From NCBI GenBank assembly GCA_965651815.1, contig CBFGTJ010000065.1, positions 1-14,885 of the forward strand: 14,885 nt of DNA. Direction: 5' to 3'. The position numbers and the translations under genes were made by a program. Source of the stretch: CBFGTJ01 sp965651815. GTDB lineage: Bacteria; Actinomycetota; Acidimicrobiia; Acidimicrobiales; Microtrichaceae. The notes below the pieces were generated by a model. The model did not search any database and was not told the origin of the DNA. It was given only the letters and a program-made list of their open reading frames with translations. Positions 7,164-14,017 of the stretch are shown here, piece by piece. Position 1 is the first letter of the stretch. Every line of letters begins with the position of its first letter.

Positions 7164-7934
7164 TCAGTCGGCGGCGGGTGCGACCTTGTGCTCGATGTGC
7201 TGGCGCACCAGCCAGCCGAGGAACACCGCGACCGCGCGGGGGTCGTGACGCAGCTCGTGGCCGGCGCCGCTGATGAGCCGGAACTCCGCGGACCCGTGCG
7301 CCTCGACCAGCGCCCGCCCGTCCGCGGGTGGGGTCAGGTCGTCGCTGTCGCCGTGGACCACCAGCAGCGGTCGAGGAGCGAGCGCCTTCGCCGCGTCGAC
7401 CGGGCGGACCGCCTTGAGCGCCGCGGCCCACTTGTCGAAGTCGGGCGGGAAGTCCGGGTCCTTGATCACCTGCACGTGGCGGGCGTGCACGAGCAGCCGG
7501 CGCGGGTTGCGGGCCCAGTCGTCGAAGTCGCCCGGCGTCGCCAGCGCCGCGACGCCCCGCACCGACGGGTTGCGGGCCCCCTCCGCCACGACCAGTGAGC
7601 CTCCGGTGCCGAAGCCGGCGAGCCACACGCCGTCGGTGCCCAGCTGCTGGAGGTGCTCGACCGCCGCGTGCACGTCGTCGAGCCAGCCGTCGAGCGAGAA
7701 GTTGCCCTCGGCGGCACCGCAGCCGCGGAAGTTCATGGTGAGCACGACCCACCCGAGCTCGTTGGCGATCCGCTGCGCGAGCTCGGGGAACGACTGCCCC
7801 GACCGCGGCGACTCACGGCCGCGGGTCGGGAACCCGTGGCACAGCACCAGGCCGGGTGAGCCCGGGATCCCGTCCGGCGGGATCGCGAGGTGGCCGCTGA
7901 GGATCAGGTCGCCGGAGCGGAACCGGTAGTCCAT
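7164..7934 (-). CDS. Alpha/beta-hydrolase-fold protein with Gly at the nucleophile position
   Basis: A 256-aa cytoplasmic protein of the dienelactone hydrolase/serine aminopeptidase-like part of the alpha/beta-hydrolase superfamily. It has the oxyanion-region motif HGFP (33-36), NFRGCGAAEG (68-77), the nucleophile-elbow sequence GFGTGG (107-112), HGDSDD with a candidate acid D198, and GAGHE with H226. The elbow normally reads GxSxG. Here residue 109 is Gly (codon 7608-7610), so Asp and His are kept but the Ser/Cys/Asp nucleophile is absent. S113 nearby is not at the canonical position. The ATG at 7934 matches the expected family N-terminus. An in-frame GTG at 7991, 3 nt after the upstream gene's stop, would add 19 residues and allow tight coupling, so the start is uncertain. 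It lies 60 bp (or 3 bp) downstream of the 75-aa gene and is probably co-transcribed with it. Function may be non-catalytic or unconventional. Confidence 0.85.
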   Translation of the reverse strand: MDYRFRSGDLILSGHLAIPPDGIPGSPGLVLCHGFPTRGRESPRSGQSFPELAQRIANELGWVVLTMNFRGCGAAEGNFSLDGWLDDVHAAVEHLQQLGTDGVWLAGFGTGGSLVVAEGARNPSVRGVAALATPGDFDDWARNPRRLLVHARHVQVIKDPDFPPDFDKWAAALKAVRPVDAAKALAPRPLLVVHGDSDDLTPPADGRALVEAHGSAEFRLISGAGHELRHDPRAVAVFLGWLVRQHIEHKVAPAAD

Positions 7935-7994
7935 GGCGGGGATCCCCCCGCCACGTGCCTCCTCACCGGCCTGCGCCGCGCGGCCCTCCACGGA

Positions 7995-8222
7995 TCAGGC
8001 CTCGGCTGCCTCGGCGGTCGCGCGCTGCTTGGCGTACAGGCGGTAGCCCCGGTTGCGTGCCTCGGCCAGCGTGTCGGGACCGAAGCAGAGGTACGTCTCG
8101 GCCTCCATGAGCTCTTCGATCAGGTGCTCGTCCTCGGGTCCGAGCGCGTCGACGTCGTAGACGACCTGGGTCCGCTTGTCACCGATGTAGCGATGGTGTT
8201 CGAACTTCCCGGGCCGATCCAT
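7995..8222 (-). CDS. Small conserved actinobacterial protein of unknown function
   Basis: A 75-aa soluble protein with no signal peptide or membrane segment. The most distinctive parts are a basic/aromatic N-terminus (KFEHHRYIGDKRTQVVYD) and the C-terminal motif FGPDTLAEARNRGYRLY. Short proteins with this pairing are familiar to me from actinobacterial genomes, without an assigned function. The ATG at 8222 is supported by GGGAG (8228-8232) with 5 nt spacing. A candidate -10 element lies 30 nt upstream. An upstream in-frame ATG (8234) gives MGAD, but it would use up the ribosome binding site. It sits between marR and the hydrolase gene, all on the same strand. It may form a two-gene unit with the hydrolase. 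Confidence 0.75.
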   Translation of the reverse strand: MDRPGKFEHHRYIGDKRTQVVYDVDALGPEDEHLIEELMEAETYLCFGPDTLAEARNRGYRLYAKQRATAEAAEA

Positions 8223-8252
8223 GTCTGCTCCCACTGCTAGGCGGTCGCCGAC

Positions 8253-8258
8253 ATGGTA
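8253..8258 (-). promoter_or_regulatory. Candidate -10 element upstream of the 75-aa gene
   Basis: TACCAT on the minus strand fits TANNNT and would start transcription near 8246. The resulting leader is about 24 nt and contains GGGAG at 8228-8232. It lies in the 48-bp gap after marR, so the 75-aa gene may have its own promoter. No good -35 is visible. Confidence 0.35.
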
Positions 8259-8270
8259 CGCGCGACGTGC

Positions 8271-8675
8271 TCAGCCGAGATCATCGAGGATCTCCCGCAG
8301 CTCGTGGCGGACGCGCCGCAGCTCCTCGCGGTGCAGCACCGACAGCGCGGCGAGCTTCTCCCTGCCCTCCTCGGTGAGGGACACGAGCTGCCGGCGGCGG
8401 TCGGCGGGGTCGGCGGCGAGCGACACGAGGCCCGCCTCCTCGGCCCGGCGAGCCAGCTCCAGCGTCGAGTGCGGTCGCGACTGCAGGACCTCCGCGAGGT
8501 CCCCGACCGATGGGGGGCCGGGCTCCGGCCACCCCCGGATCGCGAGCAGCAGCTGGTGCTGGGCGGGGGTGAGCCCGACCTCGCGGGCGGAGAGCTCCGA
8601 GAACCGCAGGAACACTCGCAGCCGGTGCCGGAACCGGGCCAGCGACCGGTACTGGCGGTCCGAGAGCGGCTTCAC
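8271..8675 (-). CDS. MarR-family transcriptional regulator
   Basis: A 134-aa winged-helix regulator, close to the usual 135-160 aa of MarR proteins, which act as homodimers on palindromic operators. The helix LTPAQHQLLLAIRGWPE (about residues 37-53) is the familiar MarR segment. VGDLAEVLQSRPHSTLELARRAEEAGLV contains the helix-turn-helix, with the recognition helix around RPHSTLELARRA. The wing is DPADRRRQLVSLTEEGREKL. A C-terminal helix completes the dimer domain. The GTG at 8675 (VKPLSDRQYRSL) is chosen because it begins just before the first helix and follows a G-rich stretch. An in-frame GTG about 16 codons upstream would add a Gly/Arg-rich tail. It is divergent from the CLC gene, and a palindrome in the shared gap suggests it controls that gene and itself. 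The inducing ligand is unknown. Confidence 0.9.
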   Translation of the reverse strand: MKPLSDRQYRSLARFRHRLRVFLRFSELSAREVGLTPAQHQLLLAIRGWPEPGPPSVGDLAEVLQSRPHSTLELARRAEEAGLVSLAADPADRRRQLVSLTEEGREKLAALSVLHREELRRVRHELREILDDLG

Positions 8676-8718
8676 GTCGCCCCCCGGACGCCCGCGGCGC
8701 GCCCCGGACCTGACAAAC

Positions 8719-8735
8719 ACATCGTGAGGCGATGT
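8719..8735. promoter_or_regulatory. Palindrome, candidate MarR operator
   Basis: ACATCG (8719-8724), 5-nt spacer, CGATGT (8730-8735) is a perfect 6-bp inverted repeat in the 72-bp gap between divergent marR and the CLC gene. Its last base is the first base of the CLC -10 element, so a bound dimer would block that promoter. Size and position are typical of MarR operators. Confidence 0.6.
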
Positions 8736-8740
8736 ATCTT
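8735..8740 (+). promoter_or_regulatory. Candidate -10 element of the CLC gene (leaderless)
   Basis: TATCTT ends 7 nt before the GTG start at 8748. A -35-like CTGACA lies at 8710-8715, 19 bp upstream, which is slightly long. No Shine-Dalgarno is present, so initiation is probably leaderless. Confidence 0.6.
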
Positions 8741-8747
8741 GGGGCCG

Positions 8748-10583
8748 GTGACCCCGGCGGAACCCTCCCGAGCTGCCGACCCGACGCGTGACATGGTCTC
8801 GTTCTACCGGCTGATCGGCGGCGCCATCGCGCTCGGCCTCGCCGCGAGCGGCGGCGCGTTCGTGCTCGTCAAGCTCATCGGCCTCATCACGAACCTCGCG
8901 CTGCTGCACCGGTGGGGCTGGGAGCTGCCGCCGTCCCGCTCGATCCCCGCCGGGCCGGCACTGCTGCCGGTCGCCATGGCCGGTGGGCTCGTGGTGTCGC
9001 TGCTCGCCCGCTGGGCCCCGACGATCCGCGGCCACGGCATCCCCGAGGCGATGGAGGCGATCCTCACGAAGCAGAGCCGGATCTCGCCCCGCACGGCGGT
9101 CGCGAAGCCGGTGTCGGCGGCCGTGGCCATCGGCACCGGCGGGCCGTTCGGCGCGGAGGGCCCGATCATCGTGACGGGCGGGGCGCTCGGCTCCCTGCTC
9201 GGCCAGGTGCTCCCCTGCTCACCGGCGGAGCGCAAGGTCCTGCTGTGCGCCGGGGCGGGCGCGGGGATGGCGGCGACGTTCGGGGCGCCGCTGGCCGCGG
9301 TGGTGCTCGCGGTCGAGCTGCTGCTGTTCGAGCTGTCCCTGCGGGCGCTGATCCCGCTCATCGTCGCGACGAGCATCGCCGGGGGCATGCACTCGTGGAT
9401 GTTCGAGCAGGGCCCCCTGTTCGCCGTGCCGGCCCACGACTTCATCGGCCTCCGGTCGATGCCCGCGTTCGCGGTGCTCGGCCTCGCGTGCGGGGTGCTC
9501 GCCGCGGTGGTCGGCAAGGGGCTGTTCGTCGTGGAGGCGGGCTTCCGGCGCCTCCCCCTCGACGACCTCTGGCACCCGGTGCTGGGCGCCGCCGGCTTCG
9601 CGCTGGTCGGCATGGTCGTCCCCGGCGCGCTGGGCGTCGGCTACGACGAGATCGGCGACGTGCTGGGCGGACACCTCGCGCTCGGCACGATGGCGGCGCT
9701 GCTCGTGGCCAAGCTGCTCGCGTGGTGGCTCGCGCTGGGGTCCGGCACCTCCGGCGGCACCCTCGCACCCCTGTTGCTCGTGGGCGGTTCGTTCGGCGCG
9801 CTGTTCGGGCACGCCGCGCTGCAGGTGCTGCCGGGCCCCCAGCCGTCGATCTCGGCGTTCGGCATGGTCGCGATGGCCGCCACGTTCGCCGCCGCGACGC
9901 GCACCCCGTTCACGTCGATCGTGTTCGTCTTCGAGCTGACCCGCGACTACGACGCGGTGCTCCCGCTCATGGGCGCGACCGCGCTCGCCGTGGTCGTCGC
10001 TCGGCTGCTGCTCCACGAATCGCTGATGACCGAGAAGCTCGAGCGGCGGGGGCTGACCGTCGACAACACCTACGAGGCCGATCCGACGCGGATGACGCCG
10101 GTCGAGGCGGTGATGAGCGCCCCGGTCGACACGATCCCCGCCGGCGCGGACGTCGAGGCGGCGCGCCGGATCGTGGCGGAGGGCGCCCACAGCGGGTACC
10201 CGGTCGTGGACGACGAGGGCCGCTGCGTCGGCATGCTCACCCGAACCGACGTGCTGGCGGGCGCCGCGGTCCCGCCCGGCGCGCCGGTGCTCGACCTGGC
10301 GAGCACCGACATCGTGGCGGTCGCCCCCGACGCCCCGGTGCGCCACGCGCTCGGGCTGATGGTCACCGAGGAGGTGGAGCACCTGCCGGTGGTGCGCGAC
10401 GGGCGGCTGGTCGGCATGTGCACGCGGACCGACGTGCTGCGCGCCAGGGCCGCCCTCGACGCGCAGGAGCAGCCGGACCCCGGCTGGGTGAACGTGGGGC
10501 TCAGCCTGCGGGCGGTCCCTCGAGGCGTGGCCCGATCGCCCCGATCGCGTCGTAGTACTCGAGCTCGACGTCGAGGATCGTGA
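8748..10583 (+). CDS. CLC-family chloride channel/transporter with two CBS domains
   Basis: A 611-aa integral membrane protein. Residues 16-430 form the CLC anion-pore module with many hydrophobic helices. Its filter segments are GHGIP (95-99, His where E. coli has Ser), GAEGP (135-139, gating glutamate E137 kept) and a GTSGG segment (about 333-338). In the segment matching E. coli FIIEEM this protein reads LAVELL. The first glutamate is kept (E190), but the internal proton glutamate is Leu (L191). Two CBS domains (about 447-500 and 506-565) form a cytoplasmic regulatory pair that may bind adenine nucleotides. The last 27 residues (585-611) are Arg/Ser-rich and are coded antisense to the next gene. 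The GTG start gives a short cytoplasmic tail before the first helix and sits 7 nt after TATCTT. Divergent marR is its likely regulator. Channel versus H+/anion exchange cannot be decided from sequence. Confidence 0.95.
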   Translation: MTPAEPSRAADPTRDMVSFYRLIGGAIALGLAASGGAFVLVKLIGLITNLALLHRWGWELPPSRSIPAGPALLPVAMAGGLVVSLLARWAPTIRGHGIPEAMEAILTKQSRISPRTAVAKPVSAAVAIGTGGPFGAEGPIIVTGGALGSLLGQVLPCSPAERKVLLCAGAGAGMAATFGAPLAAVVLAVELLLFELSLRALIPLIVATSIAGGMHSWMFEQGPLFAVPAHDFIGLRSMPAFAVLGLACGVLAAVVGKGLFVVEAGFRRLPLDDLWHPVLGAAGFALVGMVVPGALGVGYDEIGDVLGGHLALGTMAALLVAKLLAWWLALGSGTSGGTLAPLLLVGGSFGALFGHAALQVLPGPQPSISAFGMVAMAATFAAATRTPFTSIVFVFELTRDYDAVLPLMGATALAVVVARLLLHESLMTEKLERRGLTVDNTYEADPTRMTPVEAVMSAPVDTIPAGADVEAARRIVAEGAHSGYPVVDDEGRCVGMLTRTDVLAGAAVPPGAPVLDLASTDIVAVAPDAPVRHALGLMVTEEVEHLPVVRDGRLVGMCTRTDVLRARAALDAQEQPDPGWVNVGLSLRAVPRGVARSPRSRRSTRARRRGS

Positions 10584-10941
10584 CGACGTCGGCGTCGTCG
10601 ATCTCGAGGCCCTCCTGCTCGACCCGCCCGAGCACGTACGCGATCGGCTCGTCGTCGGGCACCACCACGAGCGACGAGGCGACGTCCTCCGCGGTGCGCT
10701 CGGACGCGATCCCCTTGCGGGCCAGGTACTCGCAGTGGAACAGCAGCACGCTGTGGAGGTCGTCGTAGGAGAGTCGTGCGGTGACCTCGTCGGGAAGCCG
10801 GTCCGCGACGAACTCGACCGCCTCCTCGAGGTCGTAGACGCTCCGCCGGGGCCGCTGCGCGAGCGACCTGCTCACGACGCCGACCGAGACCGCGGCGATG
10901 ACGAACGTCGCCGCGACGGCCAGGGCGATCCACAGCCACAT
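10501..10941 (-). CDS. Small N-terminally anchored membrane protein of unknown function
   Basis: A 146-aa protein with a single N-terminal hydrophobic segment (residues 2-24, MWLWIALAVAATFVIAAVSVGVV), then a soluble, mostly helical and acidic region. Recognisable conserved-looking stretches are VYDLEEAVEFVADRLPDEVTARLSYDD, LLFHCEYLARKGI and EPIAYVLGRV, followed by EYYDAIGAIGP near the C-terminus. Proteins of this pattern are common in actinobacteria, with no function known to me. With few positive charges before the helix and RSLAQRPRR after it, the soluble domain is predicted to be cytoplasmic. The ATG at 10941 is 6 nt after TACGAT, so the gene has its own leaderless promoter although the ABC ATPase gene ends only 30 bp upstream. 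Its 3' end overlaps the end of the convergent CLC gene by 83 nt. Confidence 0.8.
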   Translation of the reverse strand: MWLWIALAVAATFVIAAVSVGVVSRSLAQRPRRSVYDLEEAVEFVADRLPDEVTARLSYDDLHSVLLFHCEYLARKGIASERTAEDVASSLVVVPDDEPIAYVLGRVEQEGLEIDDADVVTILDVELEYYDAIGAIGPRLEGPPAG

Positions 10942-10947
10942 GCCGTC

Positions 10948-10953
10948 ATCGTA
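10948..10953 (-). promoter_or_regulatory. Candidate -10 element of the small membrane protein gene (leaderless)
   Basis: TACGAT on the minus strand ends 6 nt before the ATG at 10941, in the 30-bp gap after the ABC ATPase gene. No Shine-Dalgarno is seen, so expression probably does not depend only on read-through from the ABC operon. Confidence 0.5.
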
Positions 10954-10971
10954 GGGGCCGGGCCGCCGCCC

Positions 10972-11648
<677 letters not shown>

Positions 11649-11652
<4 letters not shown>

Positions 11653-12770
11653 GTCGTGCCTCCGATGGCCGAGGCCGGGTCGATGCGGAGCACCCGGCGG
11701 AGCGAGAACGCGGACCCGATGACGGCGGCGACCAGCAGGGATGCGACGCTGCCGAGCACCCGCGCGGGTGACAGCTCGTAGGGGATCGACCCGGCGGGGA
11801 TGGCGAGGTCGAGCGCCACGGCGACCACGACGCCGAGGAGCGCGGCAGCCGCGGTGACGGCCACGGCCTGCAGCACGACGCCGCCGAACAGCGTCGAGGA
11901 CCGGGCCCCGAGCGCCTTGAGCACGCCGTACATGCCGATGCGCTCGACGGTGAGCAGCGCGAAGAACAGCGCGACCACCACGACCGCGACGCCGACGGTC
12001 GCGCTGATGATCTGGTTGAACACGCTGCGCTGCTGCTCCACGCCGGGGATGGCGGCCGCGGCCGCCTCGACGCTGAGCGAGGTGGTCGCGCCGTCGGTGG
12101 CATCGTCGATCCACCCCGCCAGCTGCTCGGGGTCGACGCCGTCCGCCGCCCGGACGACCAGGGCCTGGAAGACCCCGTCCGCGAGCCCGGAGCCGGGACG
12201 GTTCTCGTTGAGGGTCGCCCGCCAGGTGTCGGGATCGACCCAGAGGGTCGCCTGGCCCGAGTACTGGAGCCCGTCGACGAACCCGGCGACCTCGATGGGC
12301 GTGCGTCGGGGCCCGAGCTCGAGGGTCATGCCCTCCCGCACCCCGTCCTCACGGAGCGACACGTCCGCCCACCCGGTGCCCGCGTCGAGCTCGTCGAGCG
12401 GTGGCACGCCGTCCGGTGCGAGCTCGTGGCCGAACACGACCACGTCCGCGAGGTCGCGGGGACCGGCCCCCGGGACCCTCGCGCCGAGCTGGGCGACCCC
12501 GATGCCGGCGCTGCCCTCGACGCCCTCGACCCCGTCGACGCTGCCGCGCAGGTCGGGGTCGATGCGGCTGCGGATGAACGACTCGTCGGAGCCGCTCGAG
12601 TACACGATCACGTCGCCGGGCTGGGCGAGCACGGCGGAGGTGGCCCCGGAGTCGAGACCGTCGAGCAGGCCGCCCAGCAGCATCAGCAGCGACGCGATGA
12701 GCGTCAGGATCACCGTCGCGGTGACGAAGCGCCCGGGCCGGCGCCGCAGCTCCCTCAGCGCGAGCTTCAT
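11649..12770 (-). CDS. FtsX/MacB-type ABC transporter permease (second permease)
   Basis: A 373-aa permease with the four-helix FtsX/MacB layout. TM1 lies at about 14-34 after a basic N-terminus (LRELRRRPGRFVTATVILTLIASLL). A large extracytoplasmic domain follows (about 40-240), and three helices lie at the C-terminal end (NQIISATVGVAVVVVALFFALL, LQAVAVTAAAALLGVVVAVAL, VLGSVASLLVAAVIGSAFSL). It ends in RRVLRIDPASAIGG, the characteristic FtsX-family C-terminal motif. The segment VERIGMYGVLKALGARSSTL between TM2 and TM3 is the coupling region that contacts the ATPase. The ATG at 12770 overlaps the upstream permease stop by 4 nt (ATGA), and its own stop overlaps the ATPase start, so all three genes are translationally coupled. 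It is clearly a different sequence from the first permease, suggesting a heterodimeric transporter. Confidence 0.93.
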
Positions 12771-13891
12771 CCGCCCACCCCCGAGCCCGTCGTCGCCTCG
12801 ATCGGGTCGATCGCCAGCACGCGGCGCGCGGCGAACAGCGTGCTGAGCACGCCGAGCGCGAGCAGCAGCCCCGACCACGCCGCCACCGCCACCGGTGAGA
12901 AGGTCAGCGGGATGTCGCCGATGACCCGACCCGACAGCGGCCAGTACAGCAGGACCCCGAGCGCGATCCCCGCGACGAGGACGCCGAGCGCCTGCACCAG
13001 CAGCGACCGCACGAGCGCACCCGCGGGCACCCCGACCGCCCGCAGCAGCGTGAGCGAACCGGCCTTCTGCAGCGTCACGATCAGGAAGAAGAGCCCGGTG
13101 ACGAGCGGGACGACGAGCGCGAAGAGCAGGAAGATCAGCTGGAACGACTGCCGCACCTGCGCGACCCCGGGGCTCCGGTCAGCCGCGTCCGCGCGGGTCA
13201 GCGCCTCGGCCTCCGGCACGGCCTCGTTGATGCGCTCCACGAGCTCCGCCGCGGTCACGCCCTCGGCGGGCTCGATCGTGACCGCGGACGGCAGTGCGCC
13301 GCGCGCGTCCGGGTTCGCCGCCGCGACGGTGCGCTCGTAGGTCCCGTAGTCGGTGAACAGGGTGGTGGTCGCCTGGAGCCCCACCTCGTCCGCCAGGCCG
13401 ACGACGCGCAGCTCGTAGCCGCCGGGCTCGACGGTGAGCCGATCCCCCACGTCGAACCCCCGGTCCGCCGCGGAGGCGAGCGCGACGGCCTCACCGTCGC
13501 CGCCGGGCAAGCGGCCCTCCACGAGGGAGGTCGGCGAGCCGAGGCCCTCGGTGTCGTACCCGATCACGGCGACGCTCTCGGACCCGTCGTGGTCGGTCTC
13601 GACGGTCACCGTGCCCTGGCCCAGCCGCCCGGCGCGGCCGATGCCCTCGACGGCGCGCACGCGCTGTTCGAGGTCGGGGGTGACGACGCTGCCCTGGAGG
13701 GTGCGCCGCCCGTCGACGCTGTAGACGACCACGGGAGCGGACTGGTTGCGGATCGCCCCGACGAAGGACGTGACCAGCCCGTCCTGCAACGCCTGCTGGA
13801 ACAGGATGAGCAGCACGAGCAGCGCGATCGACGCGACGAGCAGGCCGAATCGGACCTTGGCCCGCCGCACCTCCCGCCACGCGAGCGTCAC
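12767..13891 (-). CDS. FtsX/MacB-type ABC transporter permease (first permease)
   Basis: A 374-aa permease and the first gene of the ABC operon. TM1 is at about 13-34 (RFGLLVASIALLVLLILFQQ). A large extracytoplasmic domain runs from about 40 to 245. TM2 (IFLLFALVVPLVTGLFFLIV), TM3 (LLVQALGVLVAGIALGVLLY) and TM4 (VAVAAWSGLLLALGVLSTLF) follow, and the C-terminus is RRVLAIDPIEATTG. Between TM2 and TM3, LQKAGSLTLLRAVGVPAGAL is the usual ATPase-coupling segment. The beginning (LAWREVRRAKVRF) recalls DevC-like permeases. The GTG at 13891 has GGAGG (13897-13901) with 5 nt spacing, so this operon is leadered. No membrane-fusion protein gene lies in the operon. With a separate ATPase and two unlike permeases it could export a lipid, lipoprotein or small molecule; the cargo is not evident. 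Confidence 0.93.
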   Translation of the reverse strand: MTLAWREVRRAKVRFGLLVASIALLVLLILFQQALQDGLVTSFVGAIRNQSAPVVVYSVDGRRTLQGSVVTPDLEQRVRAVEGIGRAGRLGQGTVTVETDHDGSESVAVIGYDTEGLGSPTSLVEGRLPGGDGEAVALASAADRGFDVGDRLTVEPGGYELRVVGLADEVGLQATTTLFTDYGTYERTVAAANPDARGALPSAVTIEPAEGVTAAELVERINEAVPEAEALTRADAADRSPGVAQVRQSFQLIFLLFALVVPLVTGLFFLIVTLQKAGSLTLLRAVGVPAGALVRSLLVQALGVLVAGIALGVLLYWPLSGRVIGDIPLTFSPVAVAAWSGLLLALGVLSTLFAARRVLAIDPIEATTGSGVGG

Positions 13892-13961
13892 GCCTGCCTC
13901 CGGTCCTGCACGCCGGAGTGTCTAGTCGCCGATCCGCCGCCGGCCACGGCGGCCCGGACGC

Positions 13962-13994
13962 GGAAGGTCCCGGCCACCCGGGCCGGGACCTTCC
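13962..13994. terminator. Perfect 14-bp hairpin downstream of the lipoprotein gene
   Basis: GGAAGGTCCCGGCC (13962-13975) and its exact complement (13981-13994) form a 14-bp stem with a 5-nt loop (ACCCG). It lies 23 bp past the stop of the minus-strand lipoprotein gene and 70 bp upstream of the ABC operon start. That fits a terminator isolating the two units. There is no T tract, so it is a GC-type hairpin terminator. The rest of the 126-bp gap (13892-14017) must hold the ABC operon promoter, but no clean TANNNT was found. Confidence 0.75.
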
Positions 13995-14017
13995 TCGCCA
14001 TCAGGCGTCGGGAGGGT

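Noticed and set aside
9219..10382. 387-codon minus-strand open frame within the CLC gene
   Set aside because: It is an antisense shadow with His/Arg/Gly-rich sequence, while the CLC frame carries filter and CBS motifs throughout.
13910..13930. TAGACA upstream of the ABC operon as a possible -10 element
   Set aside because: It lacks the conserved final T of TANNNT and no -35 partner was seen, so the operon promoter is left unassigned.
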